Assembly: GCA_029882215.1 (NCBI GenBank)
Contig: JAOULC010000009.1
Span: forward strand, 1-64,000
Direction: 5' to 3'
Origin: Gammaproteobacteria bacterium
Lineage (GTDB): Bacteria; Pseudomonadota; Gammaproteobacteria; SZUA-229
Length of the DNA: 64,000 bases
Part shown: piece by piece, positions 1-8,101 of the stretch
Numbering within the stretch: position 1 is the first letter of the stretch
Layout: every line of letters begins with the position of its first letter
Made by a program: the position numbers and the translations under genes
The notes under the pieces: model-generated
What the model was told of the DNA's origin: nothing
Databases searched by the model: none
The model's input: only the letters and a program-made list of their open reading frames with translations

Positions 1-1
1 A

Positions 2-451
2 AAATTTGCGACAGGTTATTACCACTGGTTTTTTCTTATTCAGGATAATGGTTTACCAGAGCATATGATTGGTGCGGATCCTGCGTATTACCTGACGGAA
101 AAATTAAAACGCTGGAGTGCTGATGACGCTGTATTTTCTGCCGAGGCGATGGCGGAGTACATACGCTGTTTCAGTCAGCCAGAAACCATTCACGCCAGCT
201 GTGAGGATTACCGTGCAGCGGCCAGTATTGATTTGATTCATGATGAAGAGGATCAGGAAAAAAAGATAGAGTGTCCGTTACTTGTCCTTTGGGGCTTAAA
301 AGGTTTTGTGCACCGTATGTACGATACACGGGTGGTCTGGGGTGAGTATGCAACCAGAGTAAAAGGAAGAGGCATTAATTGCGGCCACTTTTTAGCAGAA
401 GAAGCCCCTGATGCTGTTATACACGAATTGACGCAGTTTTTTGCTGACTAG
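2..451 (+). CDS. haloacetate dehalogenase-like alpha/beta hydrolase, C-terminal part
   Basis: The reading frame is open from the left edge, so the gene starts outside the window. About 149 C-terminal residues are visible. The motif YHWFFLIQ followed by IGADPAYYL and a later LVLWGLKG...CGHFLAEEAP match the cap and C-terminal core of fluoroacetate/haloacetate dehalogenases and related epoxide-hydrolase-like enzymes. The catalytic His would be that of CGHFL. The nucleophilic Asp and the oxyanion region lie outside the window, so true dehalogenase activity cannot be judged from here. Cytoplasmic enzymes of this family hydrolyse carbon-halogen bonds of short haloacids, but many homologues have other ester or epoxide substrates. 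Confidence 0.8.
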   Translation, partial: KFATGYYHWFFLIQDNGLPEHMIGADPAYYLTEKLKRWSADDAVFSAEAMAEYIRCFSQPETIHASCEDYRAAASIDLIHDEEDQEKKIECPLLVLWGLKGFVHRMYDTRVVWGEYATRVKGRGINCGHFLAEEAPDAVIHELTQFFAD

Positions 452-664
452 AAGTGCTCTGTTTAAGTGACAAACAGGCCATTGTTGGTTTGTGTTATGA
501 GTATTATTGAACTAGAAGTAAGTACAGAGTTTGCATGGTTATTAACCGTTAGTCGGGGTTTATAATTTCACAAAATGACAGATCGCTAACAATTAAGCGA
601 CAGCAAACAAAATTTAGATCACCAGTAAGTATTGTTTGACGAGTCCGTTCAAATCAAGGATTAG
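452..664. other. intergenic gap, no gene seen
   Basis: This stretch separates the hydrolase from the sensor kinase. I see no credible reading frame. A short 6-bp hairpin, CTGTTT/AAACAG at 459-464 and 472-477, follows the hydrolase stop but has no T-run, so it is at best a weak terminator. The frame of the downstream kinase becomes open at 665, after a TAG at 662-664. Confidence 0.5.
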
Positions 665-751
665 AGTGCTATTAAACTACTTAAACAGATAATATCGGCC
701 TCTTCGCAACGAATCTGGCTTACAGCCACAGTCATTATTATAAGCGCCGGT

Positions 752-1447
752 GTGATAACGGGTATCTTACGCTGGTATGCCTATGAATATGTGCAAAAAG
801 ATGAATTTGAAAAACTATCCTTTCAGGCAAAGCTGGCTGAAAAAGAAGTATCCGGTTTCATTCGTAGTGTCAGTATTGTGCTTGAGGAAATTGAGCAGGC
901 CTTAGTTGTCGATGATGTTGAATCTGCTGTTAAGCTCGGCGAACATTACAAAAAGCTGTTTCCGGAAATCCGCTCTTTTACCATTGTTGATCATGCAGGG
1001 ATTATTCGTGCTGCATCGATCAAGGCGCTGATTGGCGGCGATCGTTCACAAGCAGCCTATTACAAAGAAGCCAGAGCAAACCCTGACGGAAATAAGATGC
1101 TGCTTGGGCGGCCTTTTAAGGATCCTTTAGGCGCATCAATTATGCTGTACAACTATGCGGTAGCGGATAGTCATGGTCAGCTAAAGTGGATTGCTATTGT
1201 CAGTGTTGATCTTAAGTTTTATGACCAGCTGCTTGCCCAGTTAATCAATACAGAAACTCAAACTATTTTTCTTGTGCACGGTGATGGTCTGATTCTGTCA
1301 CACAATGCGGACTATGAAGGGCTTCGTCTGCAGCCACTGTCGCAAAAAGCCGAGATTGCTGAACGCCACCTTAGCTCTGTGGAAAGACATCATCGTTATG
1401 AGGGTTTTAATACAAACGATGCTAAGCATATATGGTGTCACTGCTGA
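752..1447 (+). CDS. sensor histidine kinase, N-terminal sensory half (frameshifted gene)
   Basis: This is the N-terminal half of a membrane sensor kinase cut off by a frameshift near 1425-1432. It encodes the extracytoplasmic dCache/PDC-like sensing domain (FTIVDHAGIIRAAS, then GRPFKDPLGASIMLYN and AIVSVDLKFY). The frame is open upstream to 665 and those codons encode a good transmembrane helix (ATVIIISAGVITGIL), so the natural protein probably begins near 671. That stretch has no ATG, GTG or TTG; only ATT/ATA-type codons are available, and GTG 752 falls inside the helix. The ending after HIWCHC is artificial: the other frame continues with IYGVTADVVPETFLLSNRLVVG, which completes the same domain. 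Ligand unknown. Confidence 0.7.
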   Translation: MITGILRWYAYEYVQKDEFEKLSFQAKLAEKEVSGFIRSVSIVLEEIEQALVVDDVESAVKLGEHYKKLFPEIRSFTIVDHAGIIRAASIKALIGGDRSQAAYYKEARANPDGNKMLLGRPFKDPLGASIMLYNYAVADSHGQLKWIAIVSVDLKFYDQLLAQLINTETQTIFLVHGDGLILSHNADYEGLRLQPLSQKAEIAERHLSSVERHHRYEGFNTNDAKHIWCHC

Positions 1448-2759
1448 TGTGGTTCCTGAGACTTTCCTGTTATCAAACCGGCTGGTTGTTGGTATTACTG
1501 AAGAGGCTGGCTCGGTATTTTCCGACTGGAGCACTGATACTATCGTTTATTCGTTGTCCTGGTTGTTAGTATCCATTTTGATTATTTATCTGGTCTATCT
1601 GTATACGATCCGGGAGAAGTATTTACTTGAAAGTGAAAGTCGGTTCAGAGATTTTACTGACACCGCATCCGACTGGATCTGGGAAATGGATGCTGAACTG
1701 CGCTTTTCCTATCTTTCAGAACAGTTCTTTAATCTTGCTAACTTTCAGCCACAAGATCTTATCGGTAAACGACGCTGGGAATACACAAGTGCAGAATCGG
1801 CAGGGGTAACAGAAGAAGCCTGGCAGGCTCATCGCAGGCTGATGGAGGAACACCAGCCATTTCGAGACTTTCGTTATAACGTGAAGGATGCCGCTGGCAT
1901 AGAGCACAGTATAAGTCTGAGTGGTAACCCGGTGTTTTTGCATGATCAGTTTATGGGGTATCGCGGCACCGGAGCCAATATAACGGCGCTGGTCGCTGCG
2001 CTGAATAAAGCGCAAGAGGCACAAAAAAAGGCTGAGGCAGCCAGTGAAGCCAAAAGTGAATTTCTCTCTTCCATGAGTCATGAGCTCCGCACGCCGATGA
2101 ATGCTATTTTGGGTTACGCACAAATTCTGCAAATGACGGTTGACGATCCGGAGCATAAGGACAGTATACGTATTATGCTGGAGTCAGGACGGCATTTAAT
2201 GGAACTGATTAATGATGTGCTGGATCTGTCGGTAATAGAAGCGGAACAAATTCAATATCATTTAGAGCCGGTTAATGTGACCTTGTTACTGCAAGAGTGC
2301 AATGCCTTGTGTCAGCCACTGGCCATTGAGCGGGGCGCAACAGTTGAGCTTGAAGCCGGTGAATTGAGTGAGTCGTGCTGTGTCTCAGCAGATGTCGTTC
2401 GTTTGAAACAGGCACTGTTAAATTATCTTTCCAATGCCATCAAGTATGGCAAGCAGCATGACGGTGTGATCCGGGTTGTGGCAAGTCAACAAAAGCAGAA
2501 TGTACGTATCGCTGTTATTGATAATGGAGTGGGTATTTCTGCTGAAAAAATCAGTCAGCTTTTTTTACCGTTTAATCGTCTGGGTCTGGAAGGCGGTACG
2601 GTATTAGGTGCAGGCCTGGGTTTGTCGATTACAAAAAAAATCATTGAACTGATGGGGGGTGTCGTGGGTGTGCAGAGTGAAGCCGGAAAAGGGGCGGAGT
2701 TCTGGCTTGAGTTACCGGCTTGTGAAATCAGTATTGAGGCCGAGGTCGCCGAAAAGTGA
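1398..2759 (+). CDS. sensor histidine kinase, PAS-HisKA-HATPase half (frameshifted gene)
   Basis: This frame carries the rest of the same kinase. It holds the end of the dCache domain, a transmembrane helix (LSWLLVSILIIYLVYLY), a PAS domain (FRDFTDTASDWIWEMDAEL), a short coiled coil and HisKA with H-box SSMSHELRTPMN, whose phospho-accepting His codon is at 2079. HATPase_c follows, with N-box NYLSNAIKYG, G1 box DNGVGIS and G2 box GAGLGLSI. All catalytic boxes are intact. Genuine homology to the sensory domain begins about 1428; the ATG at 1398 is just the nearest in-frame start. Joined to the upstream frame, the protein would be about 695 residues. No receiver domain or response regulator gene is adjacent, so it is an orphan kinase. 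It is either disrupted or a product of a one-base error. Confidence 0.75.
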   Translation: MRVLIQTMLSIYGVTADVVPETFLLSNRLVVGITEEAGSVFSDWSTDTIVYSLSWLLVSILIIYLVYLYTIREKYLLESESRFRDFTDTASDWIWEMDAELRFSYLSEQFFNLANFQPQDLIGKRRWEYTSAESAGVTEEAWQAHRRLMEEHQPFRDFRYNVKDAAGIEHSISLSGNPVFLHDQFMGYRGTGANITALVAALNKAQEAQKKAEAASEAKSEFLSSMSHELRTPMNAILGYAQILQMTVDDPEHKDSIRIMLESGRHLMELINDVLDLSVIEAEQIQYHLEPVNVTLLLQECNALCQPLAIERGATVELEAGELSESCCVSADVVRLKQALLNYLSNAIKYGKQHDGVIRVVASQQKQNVRIAVIDNGVGISAEKISQLFLPFNRLGLEGGTVLGAGLGLSITKKIIELMGGVVGVQSEAGKGAEFWLELPACEISIEAEVAEK

Positions 2760-2917
2760 TACAAAGCTTAATCAGTATTGTGCGAACGGGCAAAGTGAGC
2801 AGCGGTTTGACCGCTACTTATCATCAAATATCAGACGCTGTGGAGTGCCACTTGAATGAGCAGCAAGCATCAGTCAGACGATGCTTCGGATTAGTTTGAT
2901 TATTAAGGTCGTTATAA

Positions 2918-3160
2918 ATGAAAGATGCAGAAAAAATTGAAGACACGGCTGAGTTTAATGCGGAGTTAATGAAAATAGTTAACCGTGAACGAAAAAAAGA
3001 AATCAAAAGGATCTTTAAAAAATACCGCTGTCCGGAACATCGACAATATGCAAAATTAATCAGCATAGAACGCGCTGATGGTGCATTTGATATCAATTTT
3101 TCAAGCTGTTGCGAGCAGCATCGTCAGCTGATTGAGGCGAAGGTTAGTGAAGGCGCTTAA
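2918..3160 (+). CDS. small hypothetical protein
   Basis: An 80-residue, very charged, probably helical protein, rich in Lys/Arg/Glu in the first half and with Cys residues in the second (RCPEH, FSSCCEQH). I do not recognise the family. It has no signal peptide or membrane segment. It stands alone, transcribed toward the GNAT/peptidase gene, with an AAGG sequence upstream of its ATG. The Cys/His pairs could bind a metal, but that is inference. Confidence 0.55.
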   Translation: MKDAEKIEDTAEFNAELMKIVNRERKKEIKRIFKKYRCPEHRQYAKLISIERADGAFDINFSSCCEQHRQLIEAKVSEGA

Positions 3161-3190
3161 AAGCAACAAAACTTAGCCACTGTCTTGTTC

Positions 3191-3225
3191 TGCTACAGAC
3201 CCTTGTCACAACAAAGTCTGTAGCA
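3191..3225. terminator. 10-bp inverted repeat between convergent genes
   Basis: Perfect arms TGCTACAGAC (3191-3200) and GTCTGTAGCA (3216-3225) flank a 15-nt loop, between the ends of the small hypothetical gene (+) and the GNAT/peptidase gene (-). The position suits a shared terminator, but there is no adjoining T-run on either strand. Confidence 0.4.
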
Positions 3226-3267
3226 GGATGAAAAAATGTCGGCCGCCGGTTTTATATTTTGTAAGCC

Positions 3268-4377
3268 TTAGCCGGCAGAAATAATAACAGCGGTTCTCAG
3301 CCGGTTACTGCCAAAAGAAGACATGGGATCAAAATCTTCTCGTGCAATGGGTAAGTACTGGCAGTCCAGCAGGTCCTGATGTTTTTCATCGGGATCGGGA
3401 TCATGTACATACAGGCACTTATCATCATAGCCACTGACGGTCACCCAGTGAGGTGTTTTCTTGCGATCCATGCGATAGGTGCTGATTAACATGATGGGTA
3501 TAGCTCCGCTCAGGCTGGCAGAAATCAGCATGGACTGGTTAATGTTCTCATGGTGTATGGTGATGCCTTCTGCTTTACTTTGTGCTACAAAATCATTATG
3601 AACGGTTTCGATCAGGCGCTTTTTCGCTTCACTGCGGACACCTTCTACAAACAGTGGCTGCTGCTGATTGATCCAGACCTCGGCATTAAATCCCCGGCGT
3701 CTGGCAGCCAGTGCCAAACCGATAGGGTGGCAACCGCCATGTCCAGAAGTCATATAAATCGTCGTCGCTTCTCGCCATATCTGAAGTTCTTCGCTCAATG
3801 ATGACTGATAAGTAGAAGATAAACCGGCCATTGCCATCATTAAAGATGCCGGGCCACAGGTAAACGGCGTGGTCTGTTGATACCACGGGATAATGGTATT
3901 GATTGAAGACTGGTTATGATAGCGAATACGTTTTTGCATTCGCAAAGCATCACTATGATCGTCGTAATAATCCTGCAGGTAGCCAAATTCAGTGAACCCC
4001 AGTGAGTGGTAGAACTGAATCGCGATGGTGTTTTTATGACTGACTTCCAGACGAAAGTAAAAAGCACCTCTGAGCTGTGCTTCTTCTTCACCGGCCAGCA
4101 TCAGTTTTCTGGCAATTCCCTGGCTCTGCCATTGCGGACCGACGGCAATGGAATAAAGCCGGGCTAAGCGGGTGCCACGATGAAAGATCGTCAGCAGATA
4201 TCCGACACACTCTCCGTCACACACGGCAAGCAGAAAAACGCTTTGATCACTGCTGAGAAATCGTCGCATACTGCGGCGGCTGAGCCGGTCTGTTGAAAAA
4301 CACTGTTGTTCAAGATTAAGCAAGGTATCAAGGTGTGTGAGTGTTGCCGGTTGAATAGTGATATTTTTATTAGACAT
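3268..4377 (-). CDS. GNAT acetyltransferase fused to C39-like cysteine peptidase
   Basis: A 369-residue two-domain protein. Residues 1-150 form a GNAT N-acetyltransferase (SIAVGPQWQSQGIARKLM acetyl-CoA loop). Residues 160-365 form a papain-like/C39 peptidase with Cys174 in TTPFTCGPAS, His310 in TPHWVTVSGYDD and Asp326/328 in HDPDP. I start it at ATG 4377 (MSNKNITI), because that ATG overlaps the stop of the upstream M14 peptidase gene by 8 bp, suggesting translational coupling. Comparative genomics (Pfam RLAN family notes, work on ATP-grasp amidoligases) links this fusion with RLAN-RimK ligases and a zinc carboxypeptidase, the genes found next door. Predicted role: trimming and acetylating a peptide or peptide-tagged product. 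Substrate unknown. Confidence 0.85.
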   Translation of the reverse strand: MSNKNITIQPATLTHLDTLLNLEQQCFSTDRLSRRSMRRFLSSDQSVFLLAVCDGECVGYLLTIFHRGTRLARLYSIAVGPQWQSQGIARKLMLAGEEEAQLRGAFYFRLEVSHKNTIAIQFYHSLGFTEFGYLQDYYDDHSDALRMQKRIRYHNQSSINTIIPWYQQTTPFTCGPASLMMAMAGLSSTYQSSLSEELQIWREATTIYMTSGHGGCHPIGLALAARRRGFNAEVWINQQQPLFVEGVRSEAKKRLIETVHNDFVAQSKAEGITIHHENINQSMLISASLSGAIPIMLISTYRMDRKKTPHWVTVSGYDDKCLYVHDPDPDEKHQDLLDCQYLPIAREDFDPMSSFGSNRLRTAVIISAG

Positions 4378-5467
4378 AATTAAGACCATCAAAAGCCTGT
4401 TGAATCGTTTGCCTTGCTTTAACAAGGACCAGTTCCTGCCAGTTAATATCAGACGGGGAAAAATGTGCTTTCATGGCTTCTGTACTTTTTTCAATTGCCT
4501 CGCGCTTAGCCGACCTCCAGCTCAGATGGTTGTCGATAACCACAGCAAACAAATTGTCAGTTGAATAAGTGCCAAACTCAAGTGTTACAAAGCAGCCGCG
4601 TTTCTGCATCAGCGGGTGCCAGGCATAATCAAGCAAGCCCTGCTTTAACACGGAGCAGGAATCACCGGCTGCGGGGGCAGTGACACTGGCACCATACCAT
4701 TGTCTGGCGGTGGCGTAGCCCCGACTGTTGAGCGGGTGGTCATTAATGACTTCACCGTGTGCATAAGCACCTAATCCGGTGTGTATATCAATCACCGCCA
4801 GATGTTTTTGCTTTAGCTGATAGCGCTCGATTATATGCTCTATTACCTGGCGACCGTGAGATGCTTTAGTGCCACCGTAAAAAGGACCGGACGGGTCATG
4901 ATACTGGCCGCCACTGATGGCAACTTCAAAAGCAGACTGGCCCCATTGCTGGCGGAGTTGATTAAACTGTTGTGAGCGCTGAGCTGCATCATGAGTGAAA
5001 ATGATGTTTTGTAATAACCGGTAGTTTTTATTAATCGGTAAGGAGGCAGAAAAATCAATGAAGTTACGGTTAAGGTCGATGCCATTTTCATCACAGCGGC
5101 GACTGCAGGAAAAACCATAGGGGTTAAGCGCAAAAATAATAATGACAGCCGTGTTGTCCGGCAGTAAGTTTTGCCGCTGCTGACGGATTAAAAAATCCGC
5201 TTGAATAGCGGCGCCGGCATAACCTTCGATGCCGTGTGTGGCGGAGATCAGCACAACAATGTTTTCTGCTGTGGCAGGACCAACCCAGAACAGCTCAGTT
5301 GCCAGTTCAGCGCTCTCATTGTGCTTTGTAGTGGCTAAGGGAAACGTCTCTGTATGGTCAGTCCATGGCTGCTGCTCTGCGAGAATTTTTAGTTTTGCTC
5401 TGGCAGCGGCATAGTCATGCTGAAAGCAGTTAAGTTCATCAGGGCTGAGTGACAGACGGAGCGGCAT
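4370..5467 (-). CDS. M14-type zinc carboxypeptidase (DUF2817 family)
   Basis: 365 residues. Zinc-binding HxxE is seen at His78/Glu81 (SATHGIEG), the third ligand at His229 (IDIHTGLG), substrate-binding NRNF at DLNRNF (131-136), and a probable catalytic Glu in VTLEFGTYS. No signal peptide, so it is probably cytoplasmic. It is the first gene of a two-gene minus-strand operon with the GNAT/C39 fusion and diverges from the RimK-like ligase. The pairing of a ligase that builds amide bonds with an M14 peptidase that cleaves C-terminal residues suggests editing or recycling of an amino-acid tag. That is inference; the DUF2817 substrates are unknown to me. Confidence 0.85.
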   Translation of the reverse strand: MPLRLSLSPDELNCFQHDYAAARAKLKILAEQQPWTDHTETFPLATTKHNESAELATELFWVGPATAENIVVLISATHGIEGYAGAAIQADFLIRQQRQNLLPDNTAVIIIFALNPYGFSCSRRCDENGIDLNRNFIDFSASLPINKNYRLLQNIIFTHDAAQRSQQFNQLRQQWGQSAFEVAISGGQYHDPSGPFYGGTKASHGRQVIEHIIERYQLKQKHLAVIDIHTGLGAYAHGEVINDHPLNSRGYATARQWYGASVTAPAAGDSCSVLKQGLLDYAWHPLMQKRGCFVTLEFGTYSTDNLFAVVIDNHLSWRSAKREAIEKSTEAMKAHFSPSDINWQELVLVKARQTIQQAFDGLNYV

Positions 5468-5685
5468 GTAAAGTGTCTCATGAAAAGTAGTAGATAAAAC
5501 CGTGTTGTTTATAGCCCGGCAAGCGTAGAAAAGTGTTAACAGCTACAGCGGGTTAATGGCTGCTAAGAATACTCCTAATTTTCAAATATGGAATCAATTA
5601 AATAATTATTTTTTTGTATAAAAGGCTATTGTGTAAATGAATTATTGGTCGCACAATTGGCGACTTATTTCACTCCGGAACATCC
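5468..5685. promoter_or_regulatory. divergent promoter region of the RimK-like/M14 locus
   Basis: An AT-rich 218-bp spacer between divergent genes, so it must hold promoters for both directions. A small palindrome GTCGC-7-GCGAC (5648-5664) lies 22 bp before the rimK-like ATG and could be an operator. I cannot place -35/-10 boxes with confidence. Confidence 0.4.
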
Positions 5686-7179
5686 ATGTCAGACACACTG
5701 ATTCTTATAGATAATAAAGATGATTGGGGGCCTTTTTACCCCAGTGAAAACGTTTTGACTTTTAAAGAATACCTCGATAGTTATAGTGCCTCTGGCGTGA
5801 ATGCCAGCGCTGAAAAGTCCTCTCGCCTGAGAATTATTAACCTGTGCCGAAATAACCGTTACCTCTCTGCCGGTTATTATTGCTCGCTGCTGGCTGAAGC
5901 CAGAGGGCACGGTGTTATACCATCGGTCAGAACACTTAATGACTTGAGTCAGAAAGCTCTATATCAGTTAGAACTTAACTACATGCCGGCAATGTTGTCG
6001 AAAAAAATAGCACCCAGCGAAGGTAAAGCACAGATAAAGGTGCTGAGCTTTTTTGGTACAACGACCGATCCGGAATACAGTGAACTGGCAAGAAAGCTGT
6101 TCGAGCACTTTCCCTGTCCGATACTTGAAATCACGCTGCGGCATGATAAACGCTGGAAAGTTGAAATGCTGAAGACAAGGAATCACAGTATCCTCGATGA
6201 TGCGAGCGAGACAGCTTTTGCCAAAGCACTGGATGACTTTAGTCGTAAGGTCTGGCGTAAAAAACGCTCAAAAAAGAAATTTCGTTTTGATCTGGCTATT
6301 CTGGTTGATCCAGATGAGAAAATGCCACCTTCTGATAAAACCGCGCTAAAGCGTTTCATTGCAGCCGGTAAGTCGCATGGTATTGATTGTGAACTGATTA
6401 CCCAGAAAGACTACCTGCGCCTACCCGAGTATGACGGTTTGTTTATTCGTACAACGACAGCGATCAATCACTATACGTACCGCTTTGCTAAACGGGCAGA
6501 AGCTGAGGACATGGTTGTTATAGATGACTCGACATCCATCCTGCGCTGTACCAATAAAATATATCTGGCAGACTTGTTCCGGCGTAATAAAGTGCCGTCA
6601 CCGCAGACAGAGTTAATACATAAGGGCGCACCTCAGCAAGTCACTGCCCTTGAAGACAAGATAAGCTATCCAATGGTCCTTAAAATCCCGGACGGGGCTT
6701 TCTCGGTTGGGGTTGAAAAGGTCAGTAACCGGCAGGAATTAACAACGGTGATTGAACGGCTGTTTAAAAAATCGGCATTGCTGCTGGTGCAGGAATTCTT
6801 GTATACCGATTTTGACTGGCGCATCGGCGTGCTGAATAACAAAGTGATTTATGCATGCCGTTATTATATGGTGAGAAACCACTGGCAGATTTATCAGCAT
6901 GGCGAGAATAAAACAGCCTCAGGTAATTTTGATACGTTGCCGATATCTGAGATACCCAAAGCGGTACTTGATGCGGCGATGAAAGCAACCCGGGTGATAG
7001 GTAATGGATTCTATGGAGTCGATATAAAAGAAAAAAACGGGCTGGGATATGTAATAGAAGTGAATGACAATCCGAGTATTGACAGCGGAGTTGAGGATAA
7101 ATATCTCGGCGATGAACTATACAGTATTATTATGGCTGAGCTTTTGCGAAGAATGGAATCTCGCCGCAGTCGAAACTAA
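5686..7179 (+). CDS. RLAN-domain RimK-family ATP-grasp ligase
   Basis: 497 residues. The N-terminal half (LILIDNKDDW, then RNNRYLSAGYYCSLLAEARG) is the RLAN domain. From about residue 290 there is an ATP-grasp fold of the RimK type: NKIYLADLFRRNKVPSP, nucleotide-binding Lys about residue 330 in MVLKIPDG, YGVDIKEK, and the Mg-binding IEVNDNPSI near 457-465. RimK enzymes add amino acids such as glutamate to protein or peptide ends by forming acyl phosphates. RLAN-RimK proteins are known mainly from gene-neighbourhood studies. The divergent GNAT/C39 and M14 genes are its usual partners. The target is unknown, and no obvious peptide substrate gene is seen inside the locus. Confidence 0.88.
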   Translation: MSDTLILIDNKDDWGPFYPSENVLTFKEYLDSYSASGVNASAEKSSRLRIINLCRNNRYLSAGYYCSLLAEARGHGVIPSVRTLNDLSQKALYQLELNYMPAMLSKKIAPSEGKAQIKVLSFFGTTTDPEYSELARKLFEHFPCPILEITLRHDKRWKVEMLKTRNHSILDDASETAFAKALDDFSRKVWRKKRSKKKFRFDLAILVDPDEKMPPSDKTALKRFIAAGKSHGIDCELITQKDYLRLPEYDGLFIRTTTAINHYTYRFAKRAEAEDMVVIDDSTSILRCTNKIYLADLFRRNKVPSPQTELIHKGAPQQVTALEDKISYPMVLKIPDGAFSVGVEKVSNRQELTTVIERLFKKSALLLVQEFLYTDFDWRIGVLNNKVIYACRYYMVRNHWQIYQHGENKTASGNFDTLPISEIPKAVLDAAMKATRVIGNGFYGVDIKEKNGLGYVIEVNDNPSIDSGVEDKYLGDELYSIIMAELLRRMESRRSRN

Positions 7180-7204
7180 GTAAATAAAACACAGGAATTA
7201 ACAA

Positions 7205-8002
7205 ATGGTATTTAGTAATAACCGCTTATCTGCCTTCAATATTGGTGAAATATATACCAGCAGAATAGATGAACAAAGTTTACTGCACAATGAACGCGGT
7301 GTTCGCTACCGTGATGCCGTACAGATCAGCTTACCTGACGGTGAAGTCTGGCTTTTTGATTACGGCGTTGTTGTCTTCTGGGGCATGAGTGAAGATGAGC
7401 GTCAGGCACTGATGAGTCGCCTGCAAATTGAGGACAGTTTGCTGGAAAAGATTGATCAGGAACATTTCCGCTTCGTCACCGAGGGTAACGAGCTGCGGAT
7501 TAACAGAGACACGATTACTCTAACCGATAATGACCCGCTGAAGCGGCTGGCTATCAGTCATGCTCTGGCTCAGTCATTAAAGTTGTCAGAGTATGAATCG
7601 CAAGCACAGGAGACCATCCTGAATCACTCTGATTTGCCTGCAGCTCTGGCGACAACCGGAAAAATAGCGCTGAGCCGGCGTGAGATTGCAAAAATTCGCG
7701 GCCGCTTATTCAGTGCCAAGAGTGATATTATTCTGCACTATGGCCTGCTCGATACACCGGAATTTTTCTGGGAATACCCTGAATATGAGGCAACCTATAA
7801 TACCGCAGCGCGTTATCTCGATATTCACCCGCGGCTGGAGTTGCTGTCTAAAAAGCTGGAGACTATACATGAACTGTTTCAAATGCTGGCCGATGAACAA
7901 AAGCATCAGCACTCGGCATTTCTGGAGTGGATTATTATTATACTGATAGCGCTGGAAATCGTTTTATTTGGGGCACAAAAAATTAAAGATCTATTTCTTT
8001 AA
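7205..8002 (+). CDS. RMD1/YagE (DUF155) family membrane-anchored protein
   Basis: 265 residues. The VWLFDYGVVVFWGMSEDER core, the middle NDPLKRLAISHALAQS segment and the C-terminal EYPEYE...YLDIHPRLELLSKKL helix are typical of the DUF155/RMD1 family. One C-terminal transmembrane helix (WIIIILIALEIVLFG) ends the chain, as in the eukaryotic mitochondrial homologues. It starts 25 bp after the rimK-like stop with a good AGGA site, so it is probably in the same transcript. Whether it works with the ligase is unknown; bacterial DUF155 proteins have no settled function. Confidence 0.8.
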   Translation: MVFSNNRLSAFNIGEIYTSRIDEQSLLHNERGVRYRDAVQISLPDGEVWLFDYGVVVFWGMSEDERQALMSRLQIEDSLLEKIDQEHFRFVTEGNELRINRDTITLTDNDPLKRLAISHALAQSLKLSEYESQAQETILNHSDLPAALATTGKIALSRREIAKIRGRLFSAKSDIILHYGLLDTPEFFWEYPEYEATYNTAARYLDIHPRLELLSKKLETIHELFQMLADEQKHQHSAFLEWIIIILIALEIVLFGAQKIKDLFL

Positions 8003-8101
8003 ATGTTTTTAATACAGAGTGCTGCCAGATATGAACCTGATGCAGACTGGCGTGAGAGGATAACAATCAGTCGGTATATTGTCAGCTAAGTTTGAGTGTT
8101 T

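Noticed and set aside
1716-2156. A 146-codon minus-strand open frame inside the kinase gene
   Set aside because: It lies wholly opposite the well-conserved PAS-HisKA coding sequence and matches nothing.
3191-3225. Inverted repeat taken as a mobile-element end
   Set aside because: Only one copy is seen, with no transposase or target duplication; its place between convergent genes suits a transcript end.
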